A stretch of DNA of 64,000 nt from Desulfosarcina sp. OttesenSCG-928-A07 (lineage in GTDB: Bacteria > Desulfobacterota > Desulfobacteria > Desulfobacterales > Desulfosarcinaceae), in assembly GCA_030267325.1 (NCBI GenBank), contig JAJDJS010000003.1:41162-105161 (forward strand), given 5' to 3'. Below, piece after piece: positions 17,697 through 26,583 of the stretch. The translations under genes were made by a program, and so were the position numbers. Numbering within the stretch: position 1 is the stretch's first letter; every line of letters starts with the position of its first letter. A model generated the notes under the pieces. That model was not told where the DNA came from. It did not search any database and saw only the letters and a list, made by a program, of their open reading frames with translations.

Positions 17697-19013
17697 TTAT
17701 CTCAAATAACTCAGTTCCGGAGGCAGGGAAACCCCCTTTCCCATGATATCCTCACCATAATTGACACCCGCCAGAATCTTGATATCATCCAAGGCCCGGG
17801 CATCGCCCTCAAAAACGACTTCTGTGATCTGCTCTTTTTGAATTTTCCCGCCCGCCCACTGAATATCCAGCACGCTGCTGGCGTCAAACCGGTCATTTCC
17901 CACCACCAGCTCCACCTGGCCGCCAAAATGCTGAACAATTTTGGCCACCAGCAGGCTGGGCCGACTGTGGAAGCCCAGCCTTACGGGAATGCCCACCGTG
18001 ATGGCGTCGCGTTCGATATTTTCATTTAAAATTTCCCTGGCCAGTTTTTTTCCGGTTTGGAGATAATGGCAGGCATAATACAGGCCGTAATTGATGGTCC
18101 GGTCCAAAAGGGTCTCGGGATTGACCAATTCGATGAGCTGTTCCTGGACACGCTTGTACGTATCTTTATATCCTGCCTCCCGAAGATGACGTTCGTAAAA
18201 ATGGAGAAGCCGGCCCATCATCTGCAAGAGGTGAAGCACAACGGAAAAATAGCTTCTGAGGGATCTGAGTTTTTCATTGCCAAAACGGAACCCGCCATGG
18301 CTCACATAGGTGTCAAAAGAGGATTGCAGGTTGTGCACCATCATCTCGAAACGGCAGATCTCCACTTCATCCACCTTGTCAGGCACCATGGCCGCCATTT
18401 CCGCATAGGTATGCGGCTCATAAAAACTGAGGGAATCAAAGGTGCGGGCAATGGAGAGAAAGTCGCTGGCAATTTTCACGACCTGCCGTTTCTGGACATC
18501 CTTGGCATCATCGTCAATATCGTATTTGAGCATTTCACCAGAGATGATACCGGGAAAATCTGCACCCGTGAACCGGGTTTCGGGCATGGTGATGTTGAGC
18601 CGGGCCGCTTCACTGATAATCACCGGCGCCAGGTTACTGAGAACCGTATTGAGAAAGGCGATGGTCTTTTCCCCCTGACTGCGAAACGCGTCAATGTCGG
18701 GAATATCATAAAAACACAACCGGTTCAGAATATGCTTCTGGCAATAGGCCCCCAGGCTCAAATGGCGGATGGTGGCGGACGCTTCCCGGTACAGATACCA
18801 GTCCGCATTGTTCTTGGCACCGTGAAAATCAAGAAAATCTTCCAGCATCTGGGAGGTAGAGATGAGCTTGGAGTACAATTTGGAGGTAAAAAGAGAATCC
18901 GGTGTTTTTTTTTCGGAAATATAAAAGCAGCACTTCAAATAATCGGATGAAAAAACCCGCACTTTGTCGGAAAAAGCAAAACTTCTGTGGGTATCACCCA
19001 GGTCATGTTCCAT
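17697..19013 (-). CDS. Large protein with C-terminal HPr domain
   Basis: A 438-residue protein whose last 100 residues form an HPr domain. LGFHSRPSLLVAKIV matches the HPr active-site block, with His349 in the place of the phosphorylated His15. The serine of the DASSVLDIQ block (Ser380) lies where HPr has regulatory Ser46. The first 340 residues look mainly helical and carry no motif I recognise; they contain many aromatic residues and conserved-looking SHGGFRFGNEKLRSLRSYF. There is no signal peptide or membrane segment. It stands between rnpB and ispD on the minus strand and faces yvcK. A role as a phosphorylation-controlled sensor of carbon supply is an inference. No other PTS gene is in the window. 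Confidence 0.75.
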   Translation of the reverse strand: MEHDLGDTHRSFAFSDKVRVFSSDYLKCCFYISEKKTPDSLFTSKLYSKLISTSQMLEDFLDFHGAKNNADWYLYREASATIRHLSLGAYCQKHILNRLCFYDIPDIDAFRSQGEKTIAFLNTVLSNLAPVIISEAARLNITMPETRFTGADFPGIISGEMLKYDIDDDAKDVQKRQVVKIASDFLSIARTFDSLSFYEPHTYAEMAAMVPDKVDEVEICRFEMMVHNLQSSFDTYVSHGGFRFGNEKLRSLRSYFSVVLHLLQMMGRLLHFYERHLREAGYKDTYKRVQEQLIELVNPETLLDRTINYGLYYACHYLQTGKKLAREILNENIERDAITVGIPVRLGFHSRPSLLVAKIVQHFGGQVELVVGNDRFDASSVLDIQWAGGKIQKEQITEVVFEGDARALDDIKILAGVNYGEDIMGKGVSLPPELSYLR

Positions 19014-19056
19014 GGTGGGTCAGCCTCTTCCCTGTCCGGAAATGGGTTGATAAAAT

Positions 19057-19448
<392 letters not shown>

Positions 19449-19450
<2 letters not shown>

Positions 19451-20171
19451 ATTCAACCTCCTTTTCCCTCCAGTAAAGAATTCGGTGGCAATGGGGACAG
19501 AAACGAATTTCATCAAACCGCTGCAGCTCATTGAACAATTGGGCCGGAATATTCAGGTGGCACCCCAGGCAAATGGATCGTTCCGCCGGAGCCACGGCCA
19601 CCCCCCGGACTTTTTTTCGGACCGCAGCCAGCGTGCCGGTGGTTTGGGGCGCTGCATCGGAAAGCACCTGTTCCATTTCCTGTTTTAATATTTCCACGGT
19701 TTGCCGCTCCTGATCAATCATTTTCCCGGTTTCCTGTTTTTTTTCCCGGGAGCGGGCCTCAAAAGCTGTCAGTCGAGTGGTTTCCGCAGAAACCGCCGTT
19801 TCCATGGATTCAAGGGAATCCAGCTGTTCAAGCATCCGGTCTTCCAAATCCGAATGTTTTTTTTGGGTTTCTTCAATTTCCGTGAGAATGGACTGATACT
19901 CTTTGTTGGTTTTGACGAGCCGGAGTTTTTCGTTGCTTTTGGCGATCATGTCCACATAGCCTTTGGATTCCGCCTCAAGTGCCCGATACTGCTTTTTTGC
20001 CGCGTCCAGGGATTGGATATCCGCGTCCAGCCGGGCTTTTTTTTCAGCCACATCCTGGTCCAGAACGGATAGTGACGCAGTGAGCGTGTCGATTTGGGCC
20101 ATGGCCGCCGCCACCGCCAGGTCAAGATTTTGCCATGTTTCAAGGAGCTTGATCTGATCTCTAAGGCTCAT
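19449..20171 (-). CDS. C4-type zinc-ribbon coiled-coil protein
   Basis: A 240-residue protein with a long antiparallel coiled coil (about residues 10-175, rich in Glu, Lys, Leu and Gln). A C-terminal zinc ribbon follows with ICLGCH and FCPHCH as the two CxxC knuckles. This architecture is shared with Helicobacter HP0958/FlgZ and Chlamydia CdsZ, which bind RNA, DNA or partner proteins; the role in Desulfobacterota is not known to me. The gene lies 18 bases downstream of the Nif3 gene, and its stop codon touches the 5' end of rnpB. A co-transcript of Nif3, zinc ribbon and rnpB is therefore likely. Confidence 0.85.
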
Positions 20172-20189
20172 ACCGGATTTTCCGTTCTG

Positions 20190-21305
20190 TCACAGGTAAT
20201 GAAAAGGATCCGCCTCCACTTCAGCAGAGGCCACCGTCACATCAAGCCCCTGTTTTTTCGCTGCCGCCTGAATGACGGTGGTGAGGGTGTCGACAATCAG
20301 CCGCTCGGAACTGAAATGGCCCACGTCAATGAGCGCGATGTTCGCCTGCTGGGCGTCCCGGGCTGTATGATACCCCAGATCGCCGCTCACATAAACATCC
20401 GCGCCCGATGAAATGGCTGCATTGAGCAGACTGCCGCCGCTTCCCGCACAAAGGGCCACACGTTGAACCAGGGCATCGGCTGATCCGACGATTTTGACCG
20501 TGGAAAGCCCCAGTGCGGCTTTGAGGGTTTGAACCAGGTCCTTCATGGGCACCGGTACAGGAAGCATTCCCACCCGGCCAAGTCCGTTATCCGGATCATC
20601 TCCGGAAAGGGGATACATATCCCAGGCCGGCGTTTCGTAAGGATGAACCGTTTTGAGGCCTGCCAGAATGCGACCGGCATCCGCCAAGGGCACAAGGACT
20701 TCAATCCGGCTTTCCGCAACTGTCGTGGCCATGCCCACATTGCCGATAGAAGGGGATGCGCCGGGTTCGGGCAAGAAGGTGCCCTTGCCGTCACACCGGA
20801 AACTGCATCCGGCATAGTTGCCGATCCGGCCTGCCCCCAGATTGAAGAGCGTGTCCAGAACCGCCTCAACATGGGTTGACGGCACAAAAACCACCAGTTT
20901 GGCCATGTCTCCAGGTCTTTTGGACAAAACAGACCGATGTTCAAGGCCGATCCGGTCTGCCAGCACGTCGCTGACACCGCCGGCAACACTGTCCAGGTTG
21001 GTATGGGCGCTGTAAATGGCCAGTTGGTGGACCATGGCCATCTCAATGATTTTTCCGGTGGGCGAATCGGCGTCGATTTTCCGGATGGGCTTGAAAAAAA
21101 GCGGATGGTGGGTCACCAGAAGATTGACATGGTTTTTGCAGGCCGCTTCCACCACCTCGGGCAACGGGTCCAGTGCAGTCCAAATTTTTTTGACCGGCCA
21201 GTTCATGCTGCCGATCTGAAGACCGACCGTATCCCAGGATTCCGCCAACCGGACGGGAGCCAAGGTGTCAAGGATACGGACAAACCGAGAAACTGTACGG
21301 GTCAT
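20190..21305 (-). CDS. Nif3-like dinuclear metal centre hexameric protein (YbgI/YqfO family)
   Basis: A 371-residue Nif3-family protein. The metal-binding start is NLLVTHHPLFFKP, and the second half has SGADVYVSGDLGYHTARDA and LIDVGHFSSE. These histidines and acidic residues bind two metal ions in the family. An insert of about 120 residues between the two halves matches the long (YqfO) form. The biochemical role is debated; GTP cyclohydrolase-like and regulatory roles have been proposed. The start at 21305 is chosen over an upstream in-frame start 60 bases earlier because GGAAAGGAACGC precedes it. It heads the Nif3-zinc ribbon-rnpB set. Confidence 0.88.
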   Translation of the reverse strand: MTRTVSRFVRILDTLAPVRLAESWDTVGLQIGSMNWPVKKIWTALDPLPEVVEAACKNHVNLLVTHHPLFFKPIRKIDADSPTGKIIEMAMVHQLAIYSAHTNLDSVAGGVSDVLADRIGLEHRSVLSKRPGDMAKLVVFVPSTHVEAVLDTLFNLGAGRIGNYAGCSFRCDGKGTFLPEPGASPSIGNVGMATTVAESRIEVLVPLADAGRILAGLKTVHPYETPAWDMYPLSGDDPDNGLGRVGMLPVPVPMKDLVQTLKAALGLSTVKIVGSADALVQRVALCAGSGGSLLNAAISSGADVYVSGDLGYHTARDAQQANIALIDVGHFSSERLIVDTLTTVIQAAAKKQGLDVTVASAEVEADPFHYL

Positions 21306-21383
21306 GCGTTCCTTTCCGCTGCCATGGGAAATGGCGTTTTCGCCTGTAATACTTTTTCTGGCCAAGGGCTCTGCCTGAAAAAC

Positions 21384-21416
21384 AAAAAAAGCGCGGCATG
21401 GGGATTAAAGCCGCGC
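21384..21416 (-). terminator. Rho-independent terminator after the tRNA
   Basis: Read on the minus strand, GCGCGGC and GCCGCGC (21410-21416 and 21391-21397) form a 7-bp GC stem with a 12-base loop, followed by seven T residues (21384-21390). It lies 42 bases after the tRNA 3' end and before the Nif3 gene, so it ends the tRNA transcript. Confidence 0.85.
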
Positions 21417-21457
21417 ACATCTGTTCGAAAACGGACAAATGATCCTTAAAACAGAAG

Positions 21458-21533
21458 TGGTGGGCCCACCTGGGTTCGAACCAGGGACCGACCGGTTATG
21501 AGCCGGTGGCTCTTCCAGCTGAGCTATGGGCCC
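21458..21533 (-). tRNA. tRNA with CAT anticodon, probably Ile2 (k2C-dependent)
   Basis: A 76-base cloverleaf on the minus strand: acceptor GGGCCCA/TGGGCCC, D stem GCTC/GAGC, anticodon stem ACCGG/CCGGT with loop CTCATAA, variable loop CGGTC, T stem CCTGG/CCAGG and an encoded CCA. The anticodon is CAT. It has a fully paired acceptor end, so it is not initiator tRNA. The CTCATAA loop and GGTC variable loop resemble known tRNA-Ile2, whose C34 becomes lysidine; elongator Met is the alternative. A promoter and a terminator frame it. Confidence 0.9.
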
Positions 21534-21560
21534 GCATCCAAACAAAATGACGTCGCGTCT

Positions 21561-21589
21561 ACCTATCGCCCTTGCCGATGACTTGTCAA
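21561..21589 (-). promoter_or_regulatory. Likely promoter of the CAT-anticodon tRNA
   Basis: On the minus strand TTGACA (21584-21589) and ATAGGT (21561-21566) are separated by 17 bases, 28 bases ahead of the mature tRNA 5' end. The -35 box is perfect and the -10 box weak. One arm of the large inverted repeat at 21571-21660 overlaps this promoter. Confidence 0.6.
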
Positions 21590-21660
21590 GAAATGGATCA
21601 CTGAAAGGCATGAAATCATCCCCTTCAGTGATTCAGCGGGATCGGCAAGTCATCGGCAAG
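21571..21660. repeat. Nested inverted repeat between rpoD and the tRNA
   Basis: The outer arms are CTTGCCGATGACTTG (21571-21585) and CAAGTCATCGGCAAG (21646-21660), a perfect 15-bp match. Inside them lies a second pair, ATCACTGAA (21597-21605) and TTCAGTGAT (21624-21632). One outer arm abuts the rpoD stop codon and the other overlaps the tRNA promoter. It could form a long RNA hairpin at the end of the rpoD message or be a small miniature element. Confidence 0.8.
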
Positions 21661-23508
21661 TCAGTTGTCGATAAAACTTTTCAGCTTGCGGCTGCGGGTC
21701 GGATGACGCAGTTTTCGCAAGGCTTTGGCTTCAATCTGCCGAATACGCTCGCGGGTAACCGTAAAATCCTGGCCCACCTCCTCAAGGGTGTGGTCCGCCT
21801 TCTCGCCAATGCCAAAGCGCATCCGCAGTACTTTTTCTTCACGGGGAGTAAGGGTGGCCAAGACTTTTCGGGTCTGCTCAGCAAGATTCATATTAACCGC
21901 AGCTTCAGAGGGCAGCATGAATTTTTTGTCTTCAATGAAATCGCCCAGATGGCTGTCTTCCTCCTCGCCGATGGGGGTTTCCAGGCTGATGGGTTCACGG
22001 GCGATCTTGAGGACCTTCCGGACCTTGTCAATGGGAATTTCCATTTTTTCGGCAATCTCTTCCGGACGCGGTTCCCGGCCGAACTCCTGCACCAGATACC
22101 TGGAAGTCCGAATCAGTTTGTTGATGGTCTCAATCATGTGAACCGGAATGCGGATGGTTCGCGCCTGGTCCGCAATGGCACGCGTAATGGCCTGGCGGAT
22201 CCACCAGGTGGCATAGGTGGAAAATTTGTAGCCCCGGCGGTATTCAAACTTGTCCACCGCCTTCATCAGACCGATGTTTCCCTCCTGGATCAAATCCAAA
22301 AACTGGAGCCCCCGGTTGGTGTATTTTTTGGCAATACTCACCACCAGCCGGAGATTGGCCCGGATCAGCTCGCTCTTGGCAGATTTGGCCCGCATCCGGC
22401 CTTCATCCACACTGGCCATCACCCGCTTGAGGTTGCGGTTGTTGGCCTTGAAATCATTCTCCTTTTCCCCCAGAAGCTGAATGACCGATGTGAGATGGTT
22501 GTAAATTCTTTCAAGGGAGGTATCGTCCACCGACGTAAGGGAACGGGCCCAGGTCATAAACTGATTTTTATCTTCCAGATGGCCCCTGAGATCCCGAATC
22601 GTGGTTCCCATGGCCTCGGCGGTTGCGGCAACCAGGCGACTCTGGGCATCAAACCAGTCGATGAGTCGCCGGATATGAGCTTCAATCCGATCAATGACGC
22701 CGCCTTCCAGACGCCAGCCCTTGAGCAGTTCAAAAATCTTGTTGTTGCGTCGCATGATGCAGCGCCGGACACGGCGGGCCTCTTCCGCCCCCAGGTCTTC
22801 GGTGAACATGCGCTCCCGGTAAAGTTGATTTTCATCGTTCACCTTGCGGATCTGGTTGATGGTTTTCAGAAAATTTTCAATCTGCACCTTCTCATCCACA
22901 CAGATATCGCCCTCATCCACATCCCGGAGCACATGTTTGGGTCTTAAGGCCCCTTTTTCGATCAAATCACCGAACTCAAGAATATAGTTAACCCCCAAAG
23001 AGGTTTCCAGAAGCGCCTTGAGCACATCCTGCTCACCCTCTTCGATTTTTTTGGCGATTTCCACCTCGCCCTCACGGCTGAGCAGGGTCACCATCCCCAT
23101 TTCCCGAAGGTACATCTTTACCGGATCGGTCACGGATCCGAAATCCGACGAGGACGCCAATTTGGTCAGCGATTCCTTTTTTTCCGGAAGGCTTTCCTTT
23201 TCAGAAACCGAATCGTCAGTCTCAACAATCTCAATATCCATATCGTCAAACATCATCAACGTATCATCGATCGCCTCCGATGACATCATCTCCTCGGGAA
23301 GAACCTCGTTGATTTCATCATATGTCAGGGTTCCCTGTTCTTTTCCTTTCTCGAGCAGGGCTTTTAATGCCCGCGGGTGGGGCTTTCGGGCCTTTGCCTT
23401 TGTTTTTCCCGATTTCACGTTCTGTGCCTTGGACTGGACCGCATCCAGAAGAGTCGGTTTTGCCTGGTCAGATACAACGTCACGCTTGTCACCGGATGTT
23501 TTTGTCAT
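21661..23508 (-). CDS. rpoD: RNA polymerase primary sigma factor RpoD
   Basis: A 615-residue housekeeping sigma-70 factor. Region 1.1 is seen near the N-terminus ([21 protein letters not shown]), region 1.2 at [16 protein letters not shown], and region 2 at [20 protein letters not shown], then [20 protein letters not shown] for -10 recognition. Region 3 follows, and region 4 reads [20 protein letters not shown] for -35 recognition. The start at 23508 has GGAGG about 8 bases upstream; longer in-frame starts lack this. dnaG lies 117 bases upstream on the same strand, the usual dnaG-rpoD pairing of the macromolecular synthesis operon. rpsU is not adjacent. Confidence 0.97.
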   Translation of the reverse strand: MTKTSGDKRDVVSDQAKPTLLDAVQSKAQNVKSGKTKAKARKPHPRALKALLEKGKEQGTLTYDEINEVLPEEMMSSEAIDDTLMMFDDMDIEIVETDDSVSEKESLPEKKESLTKLASSSDFGSVTDPVKMYLREMGMVTLLSREGEVEIAKKIEEGEQDVLKALLETSLGVNYILEFGDLIEKGALRPKHVLRDVDEGDICVDEKVQIENFLKTINQIRKVNDENQLYRERMFTEDLGAEEARRVRRCIMRRNNKIFELLKGWRLEGGVIDRIEAHIRRLIDWFDAQSRLVAATAEAMGTTIRDLRGHLEDKNQFMTWARSLTSVDDTSLERIYNHLTSVIQLLGEKENDFKANNRNLKRVMASVDEGRMRAKSAKSELIRANLRLVVSIAKKYTNRGLQFLDLIQEGNIGLMKAVDKFEYRRGYKFSTYATWWIRQAITRAIADQARTIRIPVHMIETINKLIRTSRYLVQEFGREPRPEEIAEKMEIPIDKVRKVLKIAREPISLETPIGEEEDSHLGDFIEDKKFMLPSEAAVNMNLAEQTRKVLATLTPREEKVLRMRFGIGEKADHTLEEVGQDFTVTRERIRQIEAKALRKLRHPTRSRKLKSFIDN

Positions 23509-23625
23509 TCCGTTTGCCTCCTGAAACAGGGCAGAATGGGTTTTACCCGTTATGGGTCCCTTGAACTCCAAAGAGGTCAGGGGTGATCTTTGGCCTTTTT
23601 AACGCGCCTTGTGGATCATGGGCAG

Positions 23626-25452
23626 TTATCTGTCTTTCAGCATACCGCCTTTTTTTTTCGCAGCCTTTTGCGCCTCTTGCTGTTTTTCCCGCAACAGCGT
23701 TGCCAAAAGTGACATGTCATTTTCCTTTTCAGCTGCTTCAATCTGTTTCAGCAATGCGTTGTCGCAACGCCGGGCACGGGCCTCAAACTGGTTGATGAGG
23801 GCCGCGCATCCGCCGGGGGTCCACGCTTCTTCGCAAATGGAAAGCCGAGCAACCATTGCTTTTTTTTCAGGGTCATCCCATCGGGAGACCAAGCCTGCCG
23901 CATCACTGGTACCGGTGCGGGTAAAATGATCGATGATGCCGTTTCCGATTTCCGCCAGGAGGGGATCGGTAAAACCATCCACCACACGGCGTTCTTTTAT
24001 ATCGGTAATCATCTCGGGAAACTGAAGCATCATCATAATCATCTGGCGTTCAAGCCGCCACCCCTCACCCCTGGCCTTTGGAACCGATGTCTTTTCCGAG
24101 GCCGGCGCCAGTGGAACGCGTGGACCTGCCCCAGCCCCTTGGGGTTTTCGCATTTTCTGAAGCATCACCGCCTCATCCACACCCAAGCGCTCGGCCAGCT
24201 GTTTGATGTAGAGGGAGCGCGCCACAGGATCGGAAATGGCCAGAATTGCCCCGCGCATCTCATCGACCACGCGAACCCGACCGGAAATGGTCAGGTCTTG
24301 TTTACCGCCATGCTTGTCAATGACCGATTCCATCAAAAAGGTCATCATATCCATGGCTTTTTCGGTTTCCGCCAAAAAGGCGTCCGGACCATTTTCTATG
24401 AGAAACGAATCCGGATCGTATCCCTTGGGAAGAACCAGAACACGGGCCTCCAAAAGCCCAGCCTGAAAAACCGAAATGCTCCGCTGGGCTGCCCGTATGC
24501 CGGCCGGATCAGCATCATAAACCAGAATCACCCGGCCGTCCTGGCCCACCATACCCTTTAAGATCCGGACATGGTCAGGGGTCAAGGCTGTGCCCAAGGT
24601 TGCCACGGTGTTTTCAATGCCGGCCTGGTGCATGGACAGGCGGTCAAAATAACCTTCAACCACATAGACGGTCCCGGTTTCCCGGCTGCGGGAACGGGCG
24701 CGATCCAGCCCGTACAGGGACTTTCCCTTGCTGTACACCGGTGTTTCCGGACTGTTGAGATACTTGGGCAGGGAATCATCCATCACCCGGCCGCCAAAGC
24801 CGATCACCTGACCCTGGACATTGGCAATAGGAATGATGATGCGGTTCCGGAAACGGTCGTAGGCGCCTTCGCCTTTTTTTCGGAGAACCAAAAGACCGGC
24901 ACGGACGGCAATATCCAAAGATTTCTTTCGGGATTGCACATGGCGGTAAAAAAAATCCCACCCATCGGGCGCAAAACCGAGGCTAAAGGATTCAATCATC
25001 TTCCGGGTCATCCCCCGACCCAGGAGATAGGCCATGGCACTTTTCCCGTTTTCCGAAAAAAGGTATGCTTGGTAAAAGGACAGGGCATCGGCATTGAGAG
25101 ACAGAATTTGTTCGCGTTCGGTGATTCTTTTTTTTTCAGCCCCGGAAAGTCCTTCCGGGGAAAGATCTATGCCGCAGCGTAAAGCAAGGGCTCTCGCGAC
25201 TTCCGGAAAGGTCATTCCCGTCTGTTTCATGACAAAACTGAAAATATTCCCCCCGGTGCCGCACCCGAAACAATAAAAGACCTGTTTGTCCGGATTCACC
25301 GTAAAAGACGGCGTTTTTTCCACATGAAACGGACATAATCCCAGATAGGAGCCCCCGGCCCGACGCAAAGAGACCGTTTCCGATACAATGTCGACAATAT
25401 CGCAACTGTTTTTGATCTGCTCTATTTTGTCGTCAGCAATATATGCAGCCAA
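23626..25452 (-). CDS. dnaG: DNA primase DnaG
   Basis: About 608 residues. The enzyme lays down RNA primers at the replication fork. The N-terminal CHC2 zinc domain reads GLCPFHVEKTPSFTVNP and YCFGCGTGGN (ligands C, H, C, C). The TOPRIM catalytic part contains VVEGYFDRLSMHQAG and LVYDADPAGIRAAQRSI. The C-terminal helicase-interaction region is less conserved. I prefer a TTG start at 25452 because GTGGAGGCGG precedes it and the protein then begins MAAYIADDKIEQI, close to other primases. An upstream in-frame start at 25515 has no clear ribosome-binding site. It is probably co-transcribed with rpoD. Confidence 0.94.
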   Translation of the reverse strand: MAAYIADDKIEQIKNSCDIVDIVSETVSLRRAGGSYLGLCPFHVEKTPSFTVNPDKQVFYCFGCGTGGNIFSFVMKQTGMTFPEVARALALRCGIDLSPEGLSGAEKKRITEREQILSLNADALSFYQAYLFSENGKSAMAYLLGRGMTRKMIESFSLGFAPDGWDFFYRHVQSRKKSLDIAVRAGLLVLRKKGEGAYDRFRNRIIIPIANVQGQVIGFGGRVMDDSLPKYLNSPETPVYSKGKSLYGLDRARSRSRETGTVYVVEGYFDRLSMHQAGIENTVATLGTALTPDHVRILKGMVGQDGRVILVYDADPAGIRAAQRSISVFQAGLLEARVLVLPKGYDPDSFLIENGPDAFLAETEKAMDMMTFLMESVIDKHGGKQDLTISGRVRVVDEMRGAILAISDPVARSLYIKQLAERLGVDEAVMLQKMRKPQGAGAGPRVPLAPASEKTSVPKARGEGWRLERQMIMMMLQFPEMITDIKERRVVDGFTDPLLAEIGNGIIDHFTRTGTSDAAGLVSRWDDPEKKAMVARLSICEEAWTPGGCAALINQFEARARRCDNALLKQIEAAEKENDMSLLATLLREKQQEAQKAAKKKGGMLKDR

Positions 25453-25717
25453 AAAAACCGCCTCCACAAAAATGGATTTGGATTCGGCAGAGGGCCGGAA
25501 GATTCCGGACACCACCAGAAAAAAAATAGAAAATCAAAAGGGCTTTTTCTGTGACTGCTGCAGAAAGGCAAAAGCGCCAGCTACCGGTTGTTTTAAAAAA
25601 ACCCCAATCTATTTTAAACTTTAAAAAATAAAGCCACGGTACGATTTTGTCAACACCGGTGTTTTCCCTTTAATGTTGGAAAAAATTATGAAATCTGCCA
25701 TTTTCAGCTCTGTTGAG

Positions 25718-25739
25718 GCAAACATTGTTCAATGTTTGC
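25718..25739. promoter_or_regulatory. Palindrome, possible operator of the VOC gene
   Basis: GCAAACATTG and CAATGTTTGC form a perfect 10-bp inverted repeat with a 2-base centre, about 80 bases ahead of the VOC protein start. An AT-rich TATATA stretch follows near 25755 and could be the -10 region. TetR-type regulators bind sites of this size and symmetry, but no regulator is encoded nearby. The rest of the 25453-25821 gap has no gene. Confidence 0.5.
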
Positions 25740-25821
25740 TGAACTAATAAAAATATATATAAATAAGGTTTGTTGAACAGGCCTCTGTCTCACTAACTGT
25801 TTTTCAACAAGGAGGAGTATC

Positions 25822-26244
25822 GTGAAATCAAACAAGATCGACCACATCTGCATTGCCGTCAAAAATCTGGATGAAGCCCGCAAAACCTGGGAACCTCTGC
25901 TGGGCAAGTCAGAGCCGGACGATGCCTATATTGATGAGCCCGAAAAAATAAGAGTGGCCCGGTACTGGGTGGGTGGGGTGGGCTTTGAGCTGATGGAATC
26001 CACCACACCGGACGGTGATGTTGCCAAATTTATCGAAAAACGGGGTGAGGGCGTCATGCTGATCAGCCTCAATGTGGACAGCACCCGTGATGCCATGGCC
26101 GAACTTGAAAAAAAGGATTATCCCTTCATTGGCGGGATCCGATCTTGGCGGGACTGCGAGTTTGCCTTTCTTCACCCGAAAAAGATGAACGGGGTTCTGC
26201 TGGAACTGATTGACTACAAATGGCGGGAGCTTGAAAACCACTAA
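25822..26244 (+). CDS. VOC-family protein, methylmalonyl-CoA epimerase-like
   Basis: A 140-residue glyoxalase-fold protein. KIDHICIAVKNLDEARKTW, FELMESTTPDGDVAKFIEK and GVLLELIDYK line up with methylmalonyl-CoA epimerase, which turns the (S) into the (R) isomer in propionate metabolism. The first metal ligand (His8) and the last Glu are present. Where epimerases read GEGxHHIA, this protein reads GEGVMLIS, so a metal-binding histidine is missing. It may therefore be a divergent or non-catalytic member, or have another substrate. The GTG start follows AAGGAGGAG. The gene stands alone behind a palindromic site. Confidence 0.7.
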   Translation: MKSNKIDHICIAVKNLDEARKTWEPLLGKSEPDDAYIDEPEKIRVARYWVGGVGFELMESTTPDGDVAKFIEKRGEGVMLISLNVDSTRDAMAELEKKDYPFIGGIRSWRDCEFAFLHPKKMNGVLLELIDYKWRELENH

Positions 26245-26350
26245 CGCCGAAAAACCATGCTAACGAGACCTTTAAGCTTATCCTGCGGTCATTTTTTCGG
26301 AGATAAGGATACGCGAACATCGCGTGGAAAAATAAGCGGCCTTAATTTTA

Positions 26351-26383
26351 AAAGCTCATTGACAGTGGGTGTCAATGAGCTTT
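26351..26383 (-). terminator. Strong hairpin between the VOC gene and tRNA-Met
   Basis: AAAGCTCATTGACA (26351-26364) and TGTCAATGAGCTTT (26370-26383) pair perfectly over 14 bp around a 5-base loop. On the minus strand the stem runs into TTTTAAAATT, so it should end the tRNA transcript, which stops 10 bases before it. It may also serve the convergent VOC gene. Confidence 0.8.
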
Positions 26384-26392
26384 GTCGTCAAG

Positions 26393-26469
26393 TGGTGGCG
26401 ATGCAGGGATTTGAACCCCGGACACTGCGGATATGAGCCGCATGCTCTGACCAACTGAGCTACATCGCC
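26393..26469 (-). tRNA. tRNA with CAT anticodon, probably elongator Met
   Basis: A 77-base cloverleaf: acceptor GGCGATG/CATCGCC, D stem GCTC/GAGC, anticodon stem TGCGG/CCGCA with loop CTCATAT, T stem CGGGG/CCCTG and an encoded CCA. The anticodon is CAT. The acceptor end is paired, so it is not initiator tRNA. The GGCG-type acceptor suits elongator tRNA-Met. A possible promoter lies upstream (TTGACG at about 26575, then TAAGAG after 17 bases). Confidence 0.9.
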
Positions 26470-26583
26470 GTGGCTTTTTTGTTATGGCATGCGGACATGC
26501 CTTTTTTCCGGGCGCAAACCAAGCCGCCCTTAAAAGAACAGGCGGACTCTTACCAGCTGAAAAACGGTTCGTCAAGCTGAAAA

